Below are positions 20,976 to 29,422 of a DNA stretch of 64,000 bases, one piece after another. The notes under the pieces are model-generated. The model was not told the DNA's origin and searched no databases. It saw nothing but the letters and a program-made list of their open reading frames with translations. The position numbers and the translations under genes were made by a program. Positions within the stretch are counted from its first letter, which is position 1. Each line of letters begins with the position of its first letter. This DNA is from Flavobacterium sp. (GTDB lineage Bacteria > Bacteroidota > Bacteroidia > Flavobacteriales > Flavobacteriaceae): contig JADFAM010000009.1 of assembly GCA_015665265.1 (NCBI GenBank), positions 62,001 to 126,000 of the forward strand, written 5' to 3'.

Positions 20976-21764
20976 TTACTTTAATTTTTCTGGGATTAAA
21001 CATACAGGTATTGGATCCATTTTGTGTTTATTAGCCTTATTTAATTTTAGATAAATTTCATATACTTCTTTTTTTCTTCCGCTAAATACATCTGAGTGTA
21101 CCCCTTCTTTTTGTTTTATCATCGCCCATTCTAATTCATCATAACTAGCTCCAAGTTGATCTTCATCTGTTCTGTCATCCCCCCATAAACCATCAGTTGG
21201 TGCTGCAGTTTGAATTTCTTCATTAATTTTTAAATAGTTTGCAACAGCATATACCTCAGATTTCATTAAATCTGCAATAGGACTTACATCAACACCTCCG
21301 TCTCCATATTTGGTATAAAATCCCACTCCAAAGTCTTCAACTTTGTTACCAGTTCCAGCGACCAAAAAGTTATTTAATCCTGCAAAATAATACAAGCTAG
21401 TCATTCTTAAACGAGCTCTTGTGTTAGCCAAACTCATAAAGCGTTCATTTTCATCCTCAACCATTGGCATCGCCTTTACTAAACTGTCAAAAACAGGAGT
21501 TAAATTTATATGATTCACAGATACATTTTCATATTGTTTTTGAAGTGATAAAATATGACGTTTAGCTCTACTTACTTGACCTTCTTCTTGATGTATTGGC
21601 ATTTCAAGACACAGCGTTGGAAACCCAGTTTTTGCACACAAAGTAGAGGTTACAGCAGAATCAATGCCGCCAGAGACACCGATTACAAAACCTTTAACTC
21701 CTGCATTAGTAGCATATTCCTTTAACCATGAAATTATATATTTGGTAACTTTTTCAACTTGCAT
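20976..21764 (-). CDS. nadE: NAD(+) synthase (ammonia-type)
   Basis: GFVIGVSGGIDSAVTSTLCAK PP-loop; KVEDFGVGFYTKYGDGGVDVSPIADLMKSEVY. Confidence 0.95.
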   Translation of the reverse strand: MQVEKVTKYIISWLKEYATNAGVKGFVIGVSGGIDSAVTSTLCAKTGFPTLCLEMPIHQEEGQVSRAKRHILSLQKQYENVSVNHINLTPVFDSLVKAMPMVEDENERFMSLANTRARLRMTSLYYFAGLNNFLVAGTGNKVEDFGVGFYTKYGDGGVDVSPIADLMKSEVYAVANYLKINEEIQTAAPTDGLWGDDRTDEDQLGASYDELEWAMIKQKEGVHSDVFSGRKKEVYEIYLKLNKANKHKMDPIPVCLIPEKLK

Positions 21765-21820
21765 AGAAAACTATTTTAGTATTTTTATCATTCATAACAC
21801 GTAGCTAAGATACAAAGCAA

Positions 21821-22780
21821 ATGCGAAATTATTTTCAATTTTTATTGGTACTATTATTTTTCATTTCTTGTCAAAAAGAAACTCAGAATAATATTGATAT
21901 CTCAAATATTGAAGCAAATTTTAAGGTTTTCAGATTTGAACAAGACTTTTATACTAATAAAGGGCAAAATTTAGTTGAATTAAAAGAAAATTTTCCTTTA
22001 TTATTTCCTGATGAAACACCAGATAGTATTTGGATTGCTAAAATAAATAACACAGACGAACAAGAGTTATTTCAAGAAACTCAAAAAAAATACAAATCAC
22101 TTTTACATATTGAGGAAGAGCTGTCTAAGTTATTTAAACATATTAAACATTATAATCCTGAGTTCTTAGCCCCAGATGTTATCACTATTTTAAGCAATAT
22201 AGATTATACCTACAGAACTATTTATACAGATAATTTATTATTTATTTCTTTAGATGTTTATTTGGGAGATGATCATCCATTTTATAGCGATTATCCATCC
22301 TATATAAGAAAAAATAATACTGAAGAAAGAATTGTTGTTGACGTAGCTTCTAACATTATAAATTCAACAATCTCCTTATTAAATAATAGATCTTTTTTGG
22401 CAAAAATGATTCATGAGGGAAAAAAAATGTATTTGCTAGACCTTTATTTACCCTCGAAATCAGATCCAATTAAAATTGGATACTCTAAGGATAAGTTTGA
22501 TTGGGCTACTATGAATGAGGAGCAAGTATGGAGATACTTCATAGAAAATGATTTATTATATAGTACCGATACTCAATTAAATAAAAGATTTATAGAAAAC
22601 GCTCCCTTTTCAAAATTTTATCTAAGTGAAGACACAAAGTCTCCCGGAAGAATAGGTCAATGGATTGGTTGGCAAATTGTACGTTCTTTCATGGTAAATA
22701 ATGACGTATCTTTACAGGACCTTTTATCTATGAATGAAGAAGAGATTTTTAAGAATTCTAAATATAAACCACGAAAATAA
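21821..22780 (+). CDS. gldB: Gliding motility lipoprotein GldB
   Basis: Lipobox LLFFISCQKE; length and sequence consistent with GldB; translationally adjacent to gldC and next to nadE. Confidence 0.88.
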   Translation: MRNYFQFLLVLLFFISCQKETQNNIDISNIEANFKVFRFEQDFYTNKGQNLVELKENFPLLFPDETPDSIWIAKINNTDEQELFQETQKKYKSLLHIEEELSKLFKHIKHYNPEFLAPDVITILSNIDYTYRTIYTDNLLFISLDVYLGDDHPFYSDYPSYIRKNNTEERIVVDVASNIINSTISLLNNRSFLAKMIHEGKKMYLLDLYLPSKSDPIKIGYSKDKFDWATMNEEQVWRYFIENDLLYSTDTQLNKRFIENAPFSKFYLSEDTKSPGRIGQWIGWQIVRSFMVNNDVSLQDLLSMNEEEIFKNSKYKPRK

Positions 22781-23118
22781 TGGCTATTGCACATACCTCA
22801 AAAATAGAGTTTACAGTTGAATTAGATGAAAATAAAATTCCTGAAAGTATAAGTTGGAAAGCTGAAGATGGAGGTATAGATAACGAATCTTCTAAGGCTA
22901 TAATGCTTTCTGTTTGGGATCACAAAAAGAAAGATACTTTGCGAATGGACCTTTGGACTAAAGATATGCCAGTTGATGAAATGAAACAATTTTTTCATCA
23001 AACATTAGTTTCTATGGCAGGAAGTTTTGAGCGTGCCACAGATGATCAAAAAATGACGGCTACTATGAGAGATTTTTGTGATTATTTTGCTGAAAAACTT
23101 GAGTTAAAAAAGAAGTAA
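22780..23118 (+). CDS. gldC: Gliding motility protein GldC
   Basis: HTSKIEFTVELDENKIPESISWKAEDGGI...DMPVDEMKQFFHQTLVSMAGSFERAT; overlaps the gldB stop. Confidence 0.9.
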   Translation: MAIAHTSKIEFTVELDENKIPESISWKAEDGGIDNESSKAIMLSVWDHKKKDTLRMDLWTKDMPVDEMKQFFHQTLVSMAGSFERATDDQKMTATMRDFCDYFAEKLELKKK

Positions 23119-23135
23119 TAATTGACTTTTTATGC

Positions 23136-24275
23136 TCATTCTTTAGATGGAGGGTGTGTATTAATTATTTTCAAAACTTCTCTGTAATCTTTGTGATTAT
23201 TAACAAAATCTAATTCAGAAACATCAATAATTAGTGTATTTAAATCTTGTTCTGTTTTAATAAAATTAATATAACCGACATGGATTTTCTGAAGGTAACT
23301 TGCCTCAATATTCTGCTCGTAAATTCTCCCTCTTTTTTTTATATTTTCTAAAAGACGATCTGTATTCTGATATAAGTAGATGTATAAATCTGGTTTAGAA
23401 ATTTCTTTATACATAATGTCAAACATTTTTCTGTATAAAGCATATTCTTCTTTTTGAAGTGTTACTTGTGCAAAAATTAATGATTTAAAAATGTAATAGT
23501 CAGAAACAATGAAGTTTTTAAATAAATCAAATTGAGCTAAATCATCCGTTAATTGCTGGTACCTATCTGCTAAAAAACTCATTTCTAGCGGAAAAGCAAA
23601 ACGTTCTTGATCTTCATAAAATTTTGGAAGAAATGGATTATCCGCAAACCTCTCTAAAACTATTTTAGCGTTAAATTCATCACTCATTAAATTAGATAAA
23701 GATGTTTTACCAGAACCTATATTACCCTCAATAGCTACATAATTATATTTTTCTATAAGAGGTATAGGCCTTTGTAGCTTTGATGAAATTTTATGAATTT
23801 CAGAGGTGTCTATTGTATTATTTAAACAAATATTCAATGTTTTTTTTTCAATAGGATGTAGTGTGTTTCCGGCAATTTCAGCTAATGGTACAAGAACAAA
23901 TTTTCTATCTAGCATCCTTGGATGAGGAATAATAATGTTTTTTGAAAATACTATTTCATCATCAAAAAGTAAAATATCAATGTCAATCTTTCTGTTGGTG
24001 TATTTATTATTTTGCTCTCTTTTTCTCCCAAGTTTAGTTTCTATGTTTAATATATTTTTAAGCAGTTCTTCTGGAGGCAAATAGGTTGATACTGCAATAC
24101 ATATATTATAAAAATCATCTCCTTTAAAACCCCACGAATCTGTTTTGTAAACAGACGAAATCTTATGAATGGCACCAATAGATTCTGCTATCTCATAGAT
24201 TGCTTCTTGAAGATTATTTAACTTTCTTCCTTGATTAGAACCAAGTGATAAATAAGTAAGACGTTGTATTTTCAT
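23136..24275 (-). CDS. folK: Fusion protein: HPPK (FolK) plus deoxynucleoside kinase
   Basis: N-term YLSLGSNQGRKLNNLQEAI...RKIDIDILLFDDEI...IPHPRMLDRKFVLVPLAEI; C-term YVAIEGNIGSGKTSL...ERFADNPFLPKFYED...ADRYQQL...KKRGRIYEQNI. Confidence 0.92.
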   Translation of the reverse strand: MKIQRLTYLSLGSNQGRKLNNLQEAIYEIAESIGAIHKISSVYKTDSWGFKGDDFYNICIAVSTYLPPEELLKNILNIETKLGRKREQNNKYTNRKIDIDILLFDDEIVFSKNIIIPHPRMLDRKFVLVPLAEIAGNTLHPIEKKTLNICLNNTIDTSEIHKISSKLQRPIPLIEKYNYVAIEGNIGSGKTSLSNLMSDEFNAKIVLERFADNPFLPKFYEDQERFAFPLEMSFLADRYQQLTDDLAQFDLFKNFIVSDYYIFKSLIFAQVTLQKEEYALYRKMFDIMYKEISKPDLYIYLYQNTDRLLENIKKRGRIYEQNIEASYLQKIHVGYINFIKTEQDLNTLIIDVSELDFVNNHKDYREVLKIINTHPPSKE

Positions 24276-24322
24276 TCAGAGTTACAAAGAAACTAAATTA
24301 AATTAGACGGGATGTCATGAAA

Positions 24323-24353
24323 TAAAAAAATCGCCAAAATATTTTGGCGATTT
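24323..24353 (-). terminator. Intrinsic terminator after pnp
   Basis: atcgccaaaat|attttggcgat with an A run on + (T run on the transcribed minus strand). Confidence 0.8.
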
Positions 24354-24376
24354 CTTATTATAAAGTTAAAAGATAT

Positions 24377-26632
24377 TTAATCTTCCTTTTTTTCTTCTCT
24401 TGGTTTCTGGTCATCTCTGCGATCATTTCTTCTATTATCACGACCTCGATTATCTCTTCCACCTCTATTGTCTCTTCCACGATTGTTATCTCTTGGAGGT
24501 CTTTCTACAAAACCTTCAGGTTTCGGTAAAATAGCTTTTCTAGAAACCTTTTCTTTTCTAGTTCTTGGATCTAAACCAAAATATTTCACATCTAGTACAT
24601 CTCCCAATTTAACTACATCAGAAACATTATTTGTACGTTCCCAAGCTAATTCGCTAACATGAAGTAATACTTCATTACCAGGCGCTTCAGTGTATTCAAC
24701 AACTGCTCCAAAGTCTAGCATTTTAATAACTTTCACCTCGTACACAGATCCCTTTTCAGGTTTAAACATCATTGATTCTATTCTAGCTATTACTGCTTCA
24801 ATCCCTTCAGGTTTAGTTCCTAAAATTTCGATGATACCTTCTTCAGTAACTGCATCTTCTGTAATCACAATAGTAGTTTCAGTTTCTTTCTGTAATTCTT
24901 GAATATGTTTACCGCCTGGACCAATAAATGCACCAATTAGTTCGTTTGGTATTCTTCGATTTATCATTTTAGGAGCATGAGCTTTCACTTCTTCATTCGG
25001 AAGAGCTATGGTGTCAGTTATTTTCTCTAAGATATGTAAACGTCCGTCACGGGCTTGTTTTAATGCATTTACTAAAATCTCATAGGGTAATCCTTTGATT
25101 TTAATATCCATTTGACAGGCAGTAATTCCTTCAGAGGTACCTGTTACTTTAAAGTCCATATCACCTAGATGATCTTCATCACCTAAAATATCAGATAAGA
25201 CTGCATAACGATCTCCATCAGAGATTAATCCCATTGCAATTCCAGAAACAGGTCTTGTTAGTTTAACTCCTGCATCCATTAAAGCCATAGTTCCTGCACA
25301 AACAGTTGCCATAGAAGATGAACCGTTAGATTCTAGTACTTCAGACACAACTCTTACTGTGTAAGGGCAGTCATCAGGAATCATTCCTTTTAATCCACGT
25401 TGAGCTAAATTACCATGACCAACTTCTCTTCTTGAAGTTCCTCTTAAAGGTCTAGCTTCACCAGTACAAAATGGTGGGAAGTTATAGTGTAAGTAGAAGC
25501 TTTCTTCACCCTCATATGATGGCATATCTATTTTGTTGGCATCTCTAGAAGTACCAAGAGTAACCGTTGCTAAAGCTTGAGTTTCTCCACGAGTAAAAAT
25601 TGAAGAACCGTGAACAGAAGGAAGGTAGTCTACCTCTGACCAAATAGGTCTAATCTCATCAGTTTTTCTTCCGTCTAAACGAATACCTTCAGCTAAAGTT
25701 AATTCTCTAACTGCTTCCTTTTCTGCTTTGCTGTAGTATTTAGATACTAATGCTCCGTATTCTTCGATTTCTTCTTCAGAAAATGCAGCTTTAACCTCTT
25801 CTTTTACTTCAGAAAATGCAGCTCCACGCTCAGCTTTGGATGTACCTTGTTTAGCAATTGCATAACATTTATCATATGCTAAATCATGTATTTTTTTTGC
25901 TAGCTCTTCATTTTGCTCAGCAGTTTCATATTCACGAACTTCTTTCTTTCCGAATGCTTCTGCTAAGCGAACTTGTGCTTCAATTTGTATTTTAATAGAT
26001 TCATGAGCAAATTTAATTGCATCTGCCATTTCTTCTTCAGAAATTTCATCCATTTCACCTTCAACCATCATTACTGAATCAGCAGAGGCACCAATCATCA
26101 TGTCTATATCGGCTTCTGCAAGTTGAGCTCTACTTGGATTGATAATAAATTCTCCGTCTACTCTAGCGACACGAGCCTCTGAAATAGGACATTCAAAAGG
26201 GAAATCACTCAATTGAATAGCTGCTGAAGCTGCCAACCCTGCTAATGCATCAGGCATAACATCTTCGTCATTAGACATTAATTGAATCATCACTTGTACT
26301 TCTGAATGATAATCTTTTGGGAACAATGGTCGTAAAACTCGGTCTACTAAACGCATTGTTAAAACCTCTCCGTCACTAGGTCTAGCTTCTCTTTTAAAGA
26401 ATCCACCTGGGTAACGACCTGCTGCTGCAAATTTTTCTCTGTAATCTACGGTTAATGGTAAAAAATCAACGGGACTCTGTTTGTAGTTAGATACTACAGT
26501 ACATAACAACATAGCTTTTCCCATTTGAACAACAACTGAACCGTGAGCTTGTTTAGCTAGTTTACCGGTTTCTAATGAGATGGTTCTTCCATCTCCAAGG
26601 TCTATGACCTCTCTAAATACTTTTGGAATCAT
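24377..26632 (-). CDS. pnp: Polyribonucleotide nucleotidyltransferase
   Basis: PNPase core; KH ([18 protein letters not shown]) and S1 domains; [22 protein letters not shown] tail. Confidence 0.97.
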   Translation of the reverse strand: MIPKVFREVIDLGDGRTISLETGKLAKQAHGSVVVQMGKAMLLCTVVSNYKQSPVDFLPLTVDYREKFAAAGRYPGGFFKREARPSDGEVLTMRLVDRVLRPLFPKDYHSEVQVMIQLMSNDEDVMPDALAGLAASAAIQLSDFPFECPISEARVARVDGEFIINPSRAQLAEADIDMMIGASADSVMMVEGEMDEISEEEMADAIKFAHESIKIQIEAQVRLAEAFGKKEVREYETAEQNEELAKKIHDLAYDKCYAIAKQGTSKAERGAAFSEVKEEVKAAFSEEEIEEYGALVSKYYSKAEKEAVRELTLAEGIRLDGRKTDEIRPIWSEVDYLPSVHGSSIFTRGETQALATVTLGTSRDANKIDMPSYEGEESFYLHYNFPPFCTGEARPLRGTSRREVGHGNLAQRGLKGMIPDDCPYTVRVVSEVLESNGSSSMATVCAGTMALMDAGVKLTRPVSGIAMGLISDGDRYAVLSDILGDEDHLGDMDFKVTGTSEGITACQMDIKIKGLPYEILVNALKQARDGRLHILEKITDTIALPNEEVKAHAPKMINRRIPNELIGAFIGPGGKHIQELQKETETTIVITEDAVTEEGIIEILGTKPEGIEAVIARIESMMFKPEKGSVYEVKVIKMLDFGAVVEYTEAPGNEVLLHVSELAWERTNNVSDVVKLGDVLDVKYFGLDPRTRKEKVSRKAILPKPEGFVERPPRDNNRGRDNRGGRDNRGRDNRRNDRRDDQKPREEKKED

Positions 26633-26715
26633 ACTTTAATAATTCTTTCTTAATTAAACTTTTCTTGTTGTGTGTGTTGTTGTGTGTTTGTTTTAATCCA
26701 ATGGAAGTAAAAATT

Positions 26716-26745
26716 AAAAGAGGTAGCTTTAAAGCTACCTCTTTT
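26716..26745 (-). terminator. Intrinsic terminator between rpsO and pnp
   Basis: Perfect palindrome aaaagaggtagcttt|aaagctacctctttt downstream of rpsO. Confidence 0.75.
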
Positions 26746-26754
26746 GAATAGGTA

Positions 26755-27024
26755 TTATTTTCTAATTCCTAATTCTTTAATTATTGCACGATATCTTGTG
26801 ATATCTTTTTTCTTTAGATAGTCTAAAAGACTTCTACGCTTTCCAACCATTTTTACTAAAGAACGCTCTGTGTTAAAATCTTTACGATTTTGCTTTAAGT
26901 GTCCTGTTAAATGGTTAATTCTGTGCGTAAATAACGCAATTTGTCCTTCGGCAGAACCGGTGTTAGTTTTACTGTTACCGTGTTTTTCGAAGATTGTTTC
27001 TTTTACTTCTTTTGTTAAATACAT
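26755..27024 (-). CDS. rpsO: 30S ribosomal protein S15
   Basis: MYLTKEVKETIFEKHGNSKTNTGSAEGQIALFTHRINHLTGHLKQNRKDFNTERSLVKMVGKRRSLLDYLKK; start at the internal Met (89 aa). Confidence 0.96.
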   Translation of the reverse strand: MYLTKEVKETIFEKHGNSKTNTGSAEGQIALFTHRINHLTGHLKQNRKDFNTERSLVKMVGKRRSLLDYLKKKDITRYRAIIKELGIRK

Positions 27025-27185
27025 GCCAATATTATTTAAATGATTTTTATGTACATCAATGATTTTTTCATTGAAGTTGCAAATGTACAATTATTTTATA
27101 AGGTAACCTACAAAATAAGTTTAGATGAATTTAGTGCGAGATACGTTGTAATCTATTGAATACTAGTATGAAAATAACAACTATT

Positions 27186-28043
27186 TTATGCTCTAATAGG
27201 TTGATTTTGTATGAGATCTATGTAAAGATTAATTTGTTGTTTTAGGTCTTTTCTTTCATAGATACCATCTAAAAAACCGTGTTCTAAAACAAATTCTGAG
27301 CGTTGAAAACCTTCTGGTAAATCTTTTCCAGTAGTATCTCTTACTACTCTAGGGCCAGCAAAGGCTATCAAAGCATTAGGTTCTGCAATGTTTATATCCC
27401 CCAACATAGCAAAAGAGGCAGTTGTTCCTCCTGTGGTTGGATCTGTACACAATGATATGTATGGAATTTTAGCTTCAGAAAGTTGAGCTAATTTTGCAGA
27501 GGTTTTAACTAGCTGCATTAATGATAAAGAAGCTTCCATCATTCTAGCTCCTCCAGATTTTGAGACCATTAAAAAGGGAAGCTTATTTTGAATAGAATAT
27601 TCAATTGCTCTTGATATTTTTTCACCAACAACACTTCCCATAGATCCACCAATGAAAGAAAAGTCCATTACTGCTATAACGATATCTTTTCCTAAAGATT
27701 TTCCAATAGCTGTTCGTACGGCATCTTTTAAATTTGTTTTTTCTTGGGCGGCTTTTAACCGATCAGGATATTTTTTTGTGTCTTCAAACTTAAGCGGATC
27801 TTTGGCCGTAATTTTAGTATTTAATTCTTTGAACTTGTTATCGTCAAATAGTAATTCAAAGTATTCTTTACTTCCTATTCTAACGTGATATCCATCCTCT
27901 GGACTTACATATAAATTTCGCTTTAACTCTTCAGTGTCAATTATTTTACCGCTGGGAGTTTTATACCACAATCCTTTGGGAGTGTCTTTTTTTGCTTCTG
28001 TAGGAGTATTAATTCCTTTTTCTTTTCTTTTAAACCAAGCCAT
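27186..28043 (-). CDS. accD: Acetyl-CoA carboxylase carboxyltransferase subunit beta
   Basis: [11 protein letters not shown]...[13 protein letters not shown]...[19 protein letters not shown]...[16 protein letters not shown]. Confidence 0.95.
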   Translation of the reverse strand: MAWFKRKEKGINTPTEAKKDTPKGLWYKTPSGKIIDTEELKRNLYVSPEDGYHVRIGSKEYFELLFDDNKFKELNTKITAKDPLKFEDTKKYPDRLKAAQEKTNLKDAVRTAIGKSLGKDIVIAVMDFSFIGGSMGSVVGEKISRAIEYSIQNKLPFLMVSKSGGARMMEASLSLMQLVKTSAKLAQLSEAKIPYISLCTDPTTGGTTASFAMLGDINIAEPNALIAFAGPRVVRDTTGKDLPEGFQRSEFVLEHGFLDGIYERKDLKQQINLYIDLIQNQPIRA

Positions 28044-28149
28044 ATACTAAAAGTTAGTTGTCTGTTAAGTAATGATAAATTTAAATAAATTTAATTCAAA
28101 AACTAAGTTTACAAATCTAGTGGATTAATATTTAATTTTCTAACAAAAA

Positions 28150-28207
28150 AAAAGTCTAATAGAAAACAAGATTATACTAATTCAATCTTGTTTTCTATTA
28201 GACTTTT
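28150..28207 (-). terminator. Long-stem intrinsic terminator after fbaA
   Basis: 24-bp perfect stem aaaagtctaatagaaaacaagatt / aatcttgttttctattagactttt with a 10-nt loop; T run on the minus strand. Confidence 0.8.
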
Positions 28208-28230
28208 AGTAATTTTAAAATATTCTCTAT

Positions 28231-29298
28231 TTAAAGAGTATTTATATTATTTAAATCTTCAAATGCTTTTTTTAATCGACTCTTAAAAGTAACCTCTCCC
28301 TCACGAAGCCATTTTCTTGGGTCATAATGTTTTTTATTAGGTTGATCTGCTCCATCAGGATTTCCAATTTGGTTAGCTAGGTACGCTGCTTTCCCTTGCA
28401 TATAATCTCTAATCCCTTCAGTGAATGCAAATTGTAAATCGGTATCTATATTCATTTTTATAACACCATACCCTATAGATTCTCTAATTTCTTCTAATGT
28501 AGATCCAGAACCACCATGGAACACAAAATCAATTGTATTATGAGGTAGATTGAACTTTTCAGAAACATATTCTTGTGAATTTTTTAAAATCTTAGGTGTT
28601 AATTTCACATTTCCAGGCTTGTAAACACCATGAACATTTCCAAATGCAGCTGCTATTGTAAATTGAGGGCTAACTTTCATTAATTCTTCATAAGCATAAG
28701 CTACCTCCTCTGGTTGTGTATAAAGTTTTGAGACATCAACATCAGAATTATCAACACCATCTTCTTCTCCCCCCGTAATTCCTAATTCTATTTCTAAGGT
28801 CATTCCCATTTTAGACATACGCGCTAAATATTTTTTGCATATTTCTATATTTTCTTCAATGGGCTCCTCTGATAAATCAATCATGTGAGAACTATAAAGA
28901 GGTTTTCCTGTTGCAGCAAAATGTTCTTCACTTGCATCTAATAAACCGTCAATCCATGGTAACAACTTTTTTGCACAATGGTCTGTATGTAAAATTACAG
29001 GAACTCCATATGCTTCTGCTAATAAGTGAATATGCTTAGCGCCTGCAACACCACCAGCTATTGCTGATTTTTGATTTTCATTTGATAGTCCTTTACCTGC
29101 ATTAAATTGAGCACCTCCATTTGAAAACTGAATAATTACAGGAGCGTTTAAATCTCTTGCAGTTTCTAGTACAGCATTTATAGTGTTTGAGCCTACAACA
29201 TTTACTGCTGGTAAAGCAAATGATTTTTCTTTGGCTAGGTTAAAAATAGCTTGAACTTCTTTACCAGTTGCAACGCCTGGTTTAACATGATGACTCAT
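28231..29298 (-). CDS. fbaA: Class II fructose-bisphosphate aldolase
   Basis: VILHTDHCAKKLLPWIDGLLDA, AFGNVHGVYKPGNVKL, VFHGGSGSTLEEI. Confidence 0.96.
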   Translation of the reverse strand: MSHHVKPGVATGKEVQAIFNLAKEKSFALPAVNVVGSNTINAVLETARDLNAPVIIQFSNGGAQFNAGKGLSNENQKSAIAGGVAGAKHIHLLAEAYGVPVILHTDHCAKKLLPWIDGLLDASEEHFAATGKPLYSSHMIDLSEEPIEENIEICKKYLARMSKMGMTLEIELGITGGEEDGVDNSDVDVSKLYTQPEEVAYAYEELMKVSPQFTIAAAFGNVHGVYKPGNVKLTPKILKNSQEYVSEKFNLPHNTIDFVFHGGSGSTLEEIRESIGYGVIKMNIDTDLQFAFTEGIRDYMQGKAAYLANQIGNPDGADQPNKKHYDPRKWLREGEVTFKSRLKKAFEDLNNINTL

Positions 29299-29422
29299 TT
29301 ATATTGAATTTAATGATTGAAAATTGAGGCTCAAAAGTAATCAAAATATACGTACAAGAGTAAGATTTTGAGGCTGATAACCTTAAAAATCATCGAAATC
29401 GTTGTAGGTAAAAGTAATTTTT

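Noticed and set aside
24344-24902. Small + strand ORFs opposite pnp (24344, 24468, 24690)
   Set aside because: They lie fully antisense to the well-supported pnp gene; low-complexity Ser/Ile/Thr composition is a frame artefact.
26755-27090. Longer rpsO start at 27090 from the ORF track (MYICNFNEKIIDVHK...)
   Set aside because: The extension overlaps the predicted promoter and is absent from the S15 family; the start at 27024 gives the standard 89-aa protein.
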